NCBI RefSeq assembly: GCF_002307475.1
Contig: NZ_NTMH01000036.1
Location: 186,001 to 250,000, forward strand
Direction: 5' to 3'
From: Pantoea allii
Lineage (GTDB): Bacteria > Pseudomonadota > Gammaproteobacteria > Enterobacterales > Enterobacteriaceae
Length of the DNA stretch: 64,000 bases
Made by a program: the position numbers and the translations under genes. How positions within the stretch are numbered: the stretch's first letter is position 1; every line of letters begins with the position of its first letter. Shown piece after piece: positions 60,905-64,000 of this stretch. The notes under the pieces are model-generated. The model was not told the DNA's origin. It saw nothing but the letters and a program-made list of their open reading frames with translations, and searched no databases.

Positions 60905-62209
60905 TTACTCCTTTACCGGTTGCGCTGCGGCCAGTTCCTGCTGCAGCAATTGACGCTCGTACATTTTGAAAAACGGGTAGTAAATCAATGTGGCAATCGT
61001 CACCAGCAGGGCAATCAACACGATGACGCGCCAGTCCCAGCCGGTTGACCAGGCTGCCCCAATCGGTGCTGGCGTCGTCCAGGGTGCCAGCGAGATCACG
61101 TGATTGATCAGATTGGTTTTCGTGGCGGTCCAGGCAATGACGGCATTGACTAGCGGGGCAAGAACGAAGGGAATAAACAGAATGGGGTTCATCACCACGG
61201 GCGAGCCAAAAATAACCGGTTCGTTGATATTGAACATGCTGGGCACAATGCTGAGCTTACCAATTGAGCGCAGATGGGCAGACTGACTCCGCAAATAGAG
61301 CAGCACCAGCCCCATCGTGGAACCGGAGCCACCAATCACGATAAAAAATTGCCAAAAGGGTTCGATAAACACATGGCTGACAGGCTCGCCTGCGTTCAGC
61401 GCCTGCTGATTCAACCCAAGGTTGGTCAACCAGAATGCCTGTAAAATGCCGCCGACAATCACGGCGCCGTGAATACCGGCGAACCACAGCAGATGACACA
61501 GCAGCACCGCGATCAATACGGCAGGCAGAGAATCTGAGGCAGAAATAATCGGGGAAAAGATCGCCATAATGGCCTGCGGCAGCAGCATACCAAACTGTGC
61601 CTGTACCCACAGGCTGAGCGGAAACAGGGTAATAAAAATGGTGATAATCGGGATCAGCAGATCAAACGACTGACGGATTTTCGGCGGTACCTGTTCGGGT
61701 AATTTGAAGCCGATATTGTGTTTCTGCAGAAAATGCATCAGCTCCGTAGCAAATAACGCCACCAGAATGGCGGTAAAAATCCCCTCACCGCCCAGCGAAC
61801 CTACCGGCAGCGTTTTGCCCGTTTGCGGCGCAGCCACGACCAGAAACGCCATCAGCGACAGGCTGGCGGCCATAAAGCCGTTCATTTTGTAGCTGTTCGC
61901 CAGGTTGTAGGCGATAGCACTGGCAATATAGAGCGCCATAATGCCCATCGTCATGTTGTAAGGCATCATGATTTGTTCTTCATGCGCCTTCACCATGCCG
62001 AGCCACCACTGTGCGAACGCCCAGCTACTGTCTGCCGAAAAAGGCGGATGGGCAAACAACAGCATAAATGAACCGACAATCAGGAACGGCATTGAGGCAA
62101 TAAAACCATCACGGATGGCGATGACATGGCGCTGGCTGGAGAGGCGGCCAGCCAGCGGACTAATACGATTTTCGATGACACCGAATAAAGATTCGCTCAA
62201 GCGACTCAT
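60905..62209 (-). CDS. PTS lactose/cellobiose-type IIC permease
   Basis: Membrane permease (434 aa) of the CelB/ChbC type with about ten hydrophobic segments. Conserved family segments include the N-terminal RDGFIASMPFLIVGSF, GIHGAVIVGG, and NINEPVIFGSPVVMNP around residue 340. It moves the beta-glucoside across the membrane with IIB-linked phosphorylation. Starts 85 bases after IIB, a gap that contains a hairpin. Confidence 0.95.
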   Translation of the reverse strand: MSRLSESLFGVIENRISPLAGRLSSQRHVIAIRDGFIASMPFLIVGSFMLLFAHPPFSADSSWAFAQWWLGMVKAHEEQIMMPYNMTMGIMALYIASAIAYNLANSYKMNGFMAASLSLMAFLVVAAPQTGKTLPVGSLGGEGIFTAILVALFATELMHFLQKHNIGFKLPEQVPPKIRQSFDLLIPIITIFITLFPLSLWVQAQFGMLLPQAIMAIFSPIISASDSLPAVLIAVLLCHLLWFAGIHGAVIVGGILQAFWLTNLGLNQQALNAGEPVSHVFIEPFWQFFIVIGGSGSTMGLVLLYLRSQSAHLRSIGKLSIVPSMFNINEPVIFGSPVVMNPILFIPFVLAPLVNAVIAWTATKTNLINHVISLAPWTTPAPIGAAWSTGWDWRVIVLIALLVTIATLIYYPFFKMYERQLLQQELAAAQPVKE

Positions 62210-62243
62210 CCCGTCACTCCTTGCTCAGGCAAAAGAGAATAAC

Positions 62244-62264
62244 CCTGCATAAAGTGAATGCAGG
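62244..62264 (-). repeat. Hairpin in the IIB-IIC gap
   Basis: CCTGCAT/ATGCAGG (62244-62250 with 62258-62264), 7-base loop, with flanking AA/TT. There is no U tract. In PTS operons such intercistronic stems can stabilise the upstream message or be RNase sites. Confidence 0.45.
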
Positions 62265-62294
62265 TTTGCGCTATATTTTTCAGTTCTTTAGCGA

Positions 62295-62603
62295 TCAGCC
62301 AGGAATAAGCTTTAGCGCGGCACTTAATATCTTTTCGCCATTCATCATTCCGTAATCCATGCTGTTAATCACCGCGACGGATTTACTGTACTGCTGAGCA
62401 ATCGGCTCGAAATCGGCCAGCTTGTATTTAATTTGCGGCCCCAACAGGCAGCAGTCATAGTCGGCAATTGCCTCGCTAAACTCTTCAATTCCTACTGCTT
62501 TTATCTCTACATCCATTCCCTGCTCTTTCGCAGCTTTTTCCATTTTTTGCACCACCATACTGGTGGACATTCCGGCGGCACAGCACAGTAAAATTTTGGG
62601 CAT
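62295..62603 (-). CDS. PTS lactose/cellobiose-type IIB protein
   Basis: Small IIB domain protein (102 aa) with the phospho-accepting Cys8 in the P-loop CAAGMSTS. This is the ChbB/CelA type. It takes phosphate from IIA and gives it to the sugar bound in IIC. It is the first gene of the unit; an AscG-like operator, CRP site and promoter lie directly upstream, and GGAGG precedes its ATG. Confidence 0.95.
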   Translation of the reverse strand: MPKILLCCAAGMSTSMVVQKMEKAAKEQGMDVEIKAVGIEEFSEAIADYDCCLLGPQIKYKLADFEPIAQQYSKSVAVINSMDYGMMNGEKILSAALKLIPG

Positions 62604-62633
62604 GGTTCATTCCTCCGTGTGATGAATAATTAA

Positions 62634-62704
62634 CGAATACACAGGGGAAAGATTTTCTGCAACCGGTTTCAGATTTGCATGTCAGAAGTGTGAGAAATAT
62701 CAAA
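62634..62704 (-). promoter_or_regulatory. Promoter of the beta-glucoside PTS operon with AscG-like operator and CRP site
   Basis: On the minus strand a -35 TTGCAG (62662-62657) and -10 TATTCG (62639-62634) are 17 bases apart. The palindrome TGCAACCGGTTTCA (62658-62671) overlaps the -35 and differs by one base from TGAAACCGGTTTCA, the operator known for E. coli AscG. TGTGA-N6-TCAAA (62689-62704) matches the CRP consensus at 9 of 10 positions, centred about 70 bases before the inferred start. Repression by the AscG-like protein and glucose control are inferred. Confidence 0.75.
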
Positions 62705-63016
62705 ACGCGTTGCCTTAAGGGATTACCGCCAAACTAGTCAACGGGTATGAAAATTTGCCGATTTTAAAATTCGTTATGGCAGGAATGGAAAGTCGCCCTT
62801 GTAGCTGGTCAGAAATGCAGCGCGAACGCTGCGTTGCCCATTGCAGCGATGGGTAAGATTTCACTGCTGTACGCGTCCGGAAGGCGTATAATCGCTCAGA
62901 GCAATCCGATACCGCCCAGCGTGATGATTGTCCCTTCCGGCAATTAGCTATACTGGTTTTATAAAAAGGAACATTCACCCCTCTCGTGACGTGCGCGACG
63001 GGAGAAGGAGTCGGTT
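62705..63016. other. 312-base gap upstream of the 59-residue gene, with a sigma-S-like -10
   Basis: No gene is supported. CTATACT at 62948-62954 resembles the extended -10 used by RpoS and would start RNA about 55 bases before the small gene at 63017. A TATAAT occurs at 62887-62892 without a clear -35. Two small hairpins, GCAGCG/CGCTGC (62817-62832) and CCCAT/ATGGG near 62838-62854, could belong to an unannotated RNA. Confidence 0.4.
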
Positions 63017-63196
63017 ATGTTAATTGGTTTTGTATTGTTGGTAAGCGCCTGTGGACATGATGCCTGTGAAGCGTTGCCGGTATCAGAGCGCATTTATCCA
63101 ACGAAAACCGCCTGCGAAGTGATGGCAAACCGCATCCACAAGGTCCGTCCTAACGTGGTACTGATGTGTGGTGAAGTGCATCGTTCAGATAACTGA
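63017..63196 (+). CDS. Small Cys-containing protein, possibly DUF1482-like
   Basis: A 59-residue protein with a strong Shine-Dalgarno (GAAGGAG, 6-base spacer). It begins with a hydrophobic stretch (MLIGFVLLVSAC) that could be a lipoprotein signal or a short membrane anchor, then has Cys at about 12, 17, 34 and 51. The layout resembles the enterobacterial DUF1482 proteins such as YebW, but the match is by pattern only. A sigma-S-like -10 lies upstream, hinting at stationary-phase expression. Confidence 0.62.
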   Translation: MLIGFVLLVSACGHDACEALPVSERIYPTKTACEVMANRIHKVRPNVVLMCGEVHRSDN

Positions 63197-63230
63197 ACAG
63201 GTCAAGGACACAAAAATGCACATACAACAT

Positions 63231-63242
63231 TGCAAGCTTGCA
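63231..63242. repeat. 12-bp perfect palindrome
   Basis: TGCAAGCTTGCA, in the 97-base gap between two small genes. It lies inside a ten-codon frame that starts at the ATG at 63216, after AAGG. It could be an operator half-pair or chance. Confidence 0.3.
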
Positions 63243-63293
63243 GGTTAGCGTTCAAAATATAAGCTGTTTTACACCAACATAGTTGTGAATCCC

Positions 63294-63524
63294 ATGAAAA
63301 CTACTCGTCCCCGCCGTCCAACTGGGCGTTGGGTTTATTACATTTTGTATGAAGGCATTATCTGGCCCTGCCCGGTACGCTGGGAATGGGAAGGCGCTTA
63401 TGGCGGCTGGCTCCCGTTCTACTATTCACCTACCTTTGAATTTCTGGCGGGCGATCCCGGTAAGGCTTATCGGATTGCACGCAGCGACGTGCGGGCCAGG
63501 CGCGCAGAAGAGATTTACGCCTGA
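63294..63524 (+). CDS. Small basic/aromatic protein of unknown function
   Basis: A 76-residue protein, MKTTRPRRPTGRW at the start, then a Tyr/Trp/Pro-rich middle (YYILYEGIIWPCPVRWEW) and a charged helical end (RSDVRARRAEEIYA). I recognise no family. The frame also allows a GTG start at 63285. No good Shine-Dalgarno is visible, but composition is not random-looking and the coding strand agrees with its neighbour. Confidence 0.5.
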   Translation: MKTTRPRRPTGRWVYYILYEGIIWPCPVRWEWEGAYGGWLPFYYSPTFEFLAGDPGKAYRIARSDVRARRAEEIYA

Positions 63525-63527
63525 CGT

Positions 63528-63743
63528 TTAAGACGCGTTCCAGGGTAACCAGGAAGCGGTAACCAGCAAACAGAGTAACGCCCGCAGTAACACCACCATC
63601 AGCAGTACGCCAGGCTTATGGCGAGAAAGCCACGACCTCATGCTCATATCATCGCCGCCTGACGGATTAGCACGCGTGCGCCACAGATTTCCAGCAAGAC
63701 CCGCCGCCTTTTCCGTGTGTGTTTGCCGAAACGCGTTTGTCAT
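63528..63743 (-). CDS. Small membrane protein candidate
   Basis: A 71-residue frame starting MTNAFRQTHTEK with AAGGA seven bases upstream. The C-terminal half is one hydrophobic segment (VLLMVVLLRALLCLLVTASW in part), so it would be a single-pass inner-membrane protein. A shorter version could start at MSMRSW. It ends three bases from the convergent gene at 63524. Not recognised. Confidence 0.42.
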   Translation of the reverse strand: MTNAFRQTHTEKAAGLAGNLWRTRANPSGGDDMSMRSWLSRHKPGVLLMVVLLRALLCLLVTASWLPWNAS

Positions 63744-63768
63744 CTCCGCGTCCTTCTGCACAACGCAA

Positions 63769-63790
63769 AGATGCGCCCGAAGGCGCATCT
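63769..63790 (-). terminator. Probable terminator after osmC
   Basis: Minus-strand stem AGATGCGCC/GGCGCATCT with a stable TTCG loop (63769-63777 with 63782-63790), 53 bases beyond the osmC stop, followed by only a short T run (TTT). Confidence 0.6.
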
Positions 63791-63842
63791 GGGTACGGCA
63801 AGATTCGCGTCAGCATCACGAAAAAGTGATACCGGTCCGCAA

Positions 63843-64000
63843 TCAGTTGTTCAGGGTGTAATCCAGTGTGATTTCAGCATTCAACACCTGAGAAACCGGG
63901 CAGCCCGCTTTGGCTTTGTTGATGATCTCATCAAAGGTATCATTATCAATACCTGGCAGAGAAACGGTGCTGGTTAAGGCGATTTTGGTGATCGCAAAGC
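63843..64000 (-). CDS. osmC: Peroxiredoxin OsmC, C-terminal part (truncated by window edge)
   Basis: The last 51 codons and stop of an Ohr/OsmC-family hydroperoxide reductase. Residues FAITKIALTSTVSLPGID, AKAGCPVSQVL and EITLDY match E. coli OsmC closely; the Cys in AGCPVSQ is the resolving/peroxidatic second cysteine. The N-terminal half with the first catalytic Cys lies outside. In E. coli osmC is induced by osmotic stress and stationary phase. Confidence 0.93.
   Translation of the reverse strand, partial: FAITKIALTSTVSLPGIDNDTFDEIINKAKAGCPVSQVLNAEITLDYTLNN

Overview
The window is a contiguous piece of an enterobacterial chromosome. Gene content and order closely follow the E. coli segment running from cyoABCDE through thiI-dxs, ribD-nusB, secDF-tgt-queA, phoBR-sbcDC and rdgC to aroL-proC-psiF-iraP. 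Most proteins are recognisable full-length orthologues. Several departures from E. coli suggest an Erwiniaceae-like relative (Pantoea/Erwinia/Mixta group), which is inference: tsx, yajD, araJ, aroM and phoA are missing from their E. coli positions, and accessory genes are inserted. I saw no insertion sequence, prophage, CRISPR array, tRNA or rRNA.

Layout. 1-6.9 kb: tail of a probable ampG, the cytochrome bo3 operon cyoABCDE, and the MFS transporter yajR. 6.9-11.6 kb: an accessory module with a zinc alcohol dehydrogenase and an NAD aldehyde dehydrogenase, divergent from an AcoR-type sigma-54 activator. A near-consensus -24/-12 promoter and an upstream palindrome lie between them. 11.5-24 kb: yajQ, panE-yajL, thiI, xseB-ispA-dxs, yajO, then the opposing pgpA-thiL-nusB-ribE-ribD-nrdR series (isoprenoid, thiamine, riboflavin and phospholipid functions). 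24-31 kb: the YajI-like lipoprotein, secF-secD-yajC-tgt-queA (protein export and queuosine), and acpH.

31-41 kb: a two-gene unit of an inositol-monophosphatase-family protein and a periplasmic histidine acid phosphatase; the transporters proY and brnQ; a cobalamin-independent methionine-synthase-like gene behind a MetJ-type operator; and phoB-phoR followed by a PstS-like gene, with tandem Pho boxes ahead of phoB. 41-54 kb: sbcD-sbcC (SbcC unusually long and glutamine-rich), a TolA-domain lipoprotein, mak, rdgC, ppnP, aroL-yaiA, a DUF2076 protein, yaiI, proC and a Rieske-fused FAD reductase.

54-64 kb is the most variable part. It holds psiF and iraP without phoA, an AriR/YmgB-like regulator, a small secreted protein, an I78-type inhibitor lipoprotein and a CPBP protease. 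It then carries an AscG-like repressor with a beta-glucoside module (6-phospho-beta-glucosidase and split PTS IIA, IIC, IIB), headed by an AscG-like operator and a CRP site. Three small genes and the end of osmC close the window.

No wholly new system is evident. The best leads are regulatory: the sigma-54 aldehyde/alcohol module, the AscG/CRP-controlled PTS operon, the MetJ box before the MetE-like gene, and the coupled acid phosphatase/inositol phosphatase pair.
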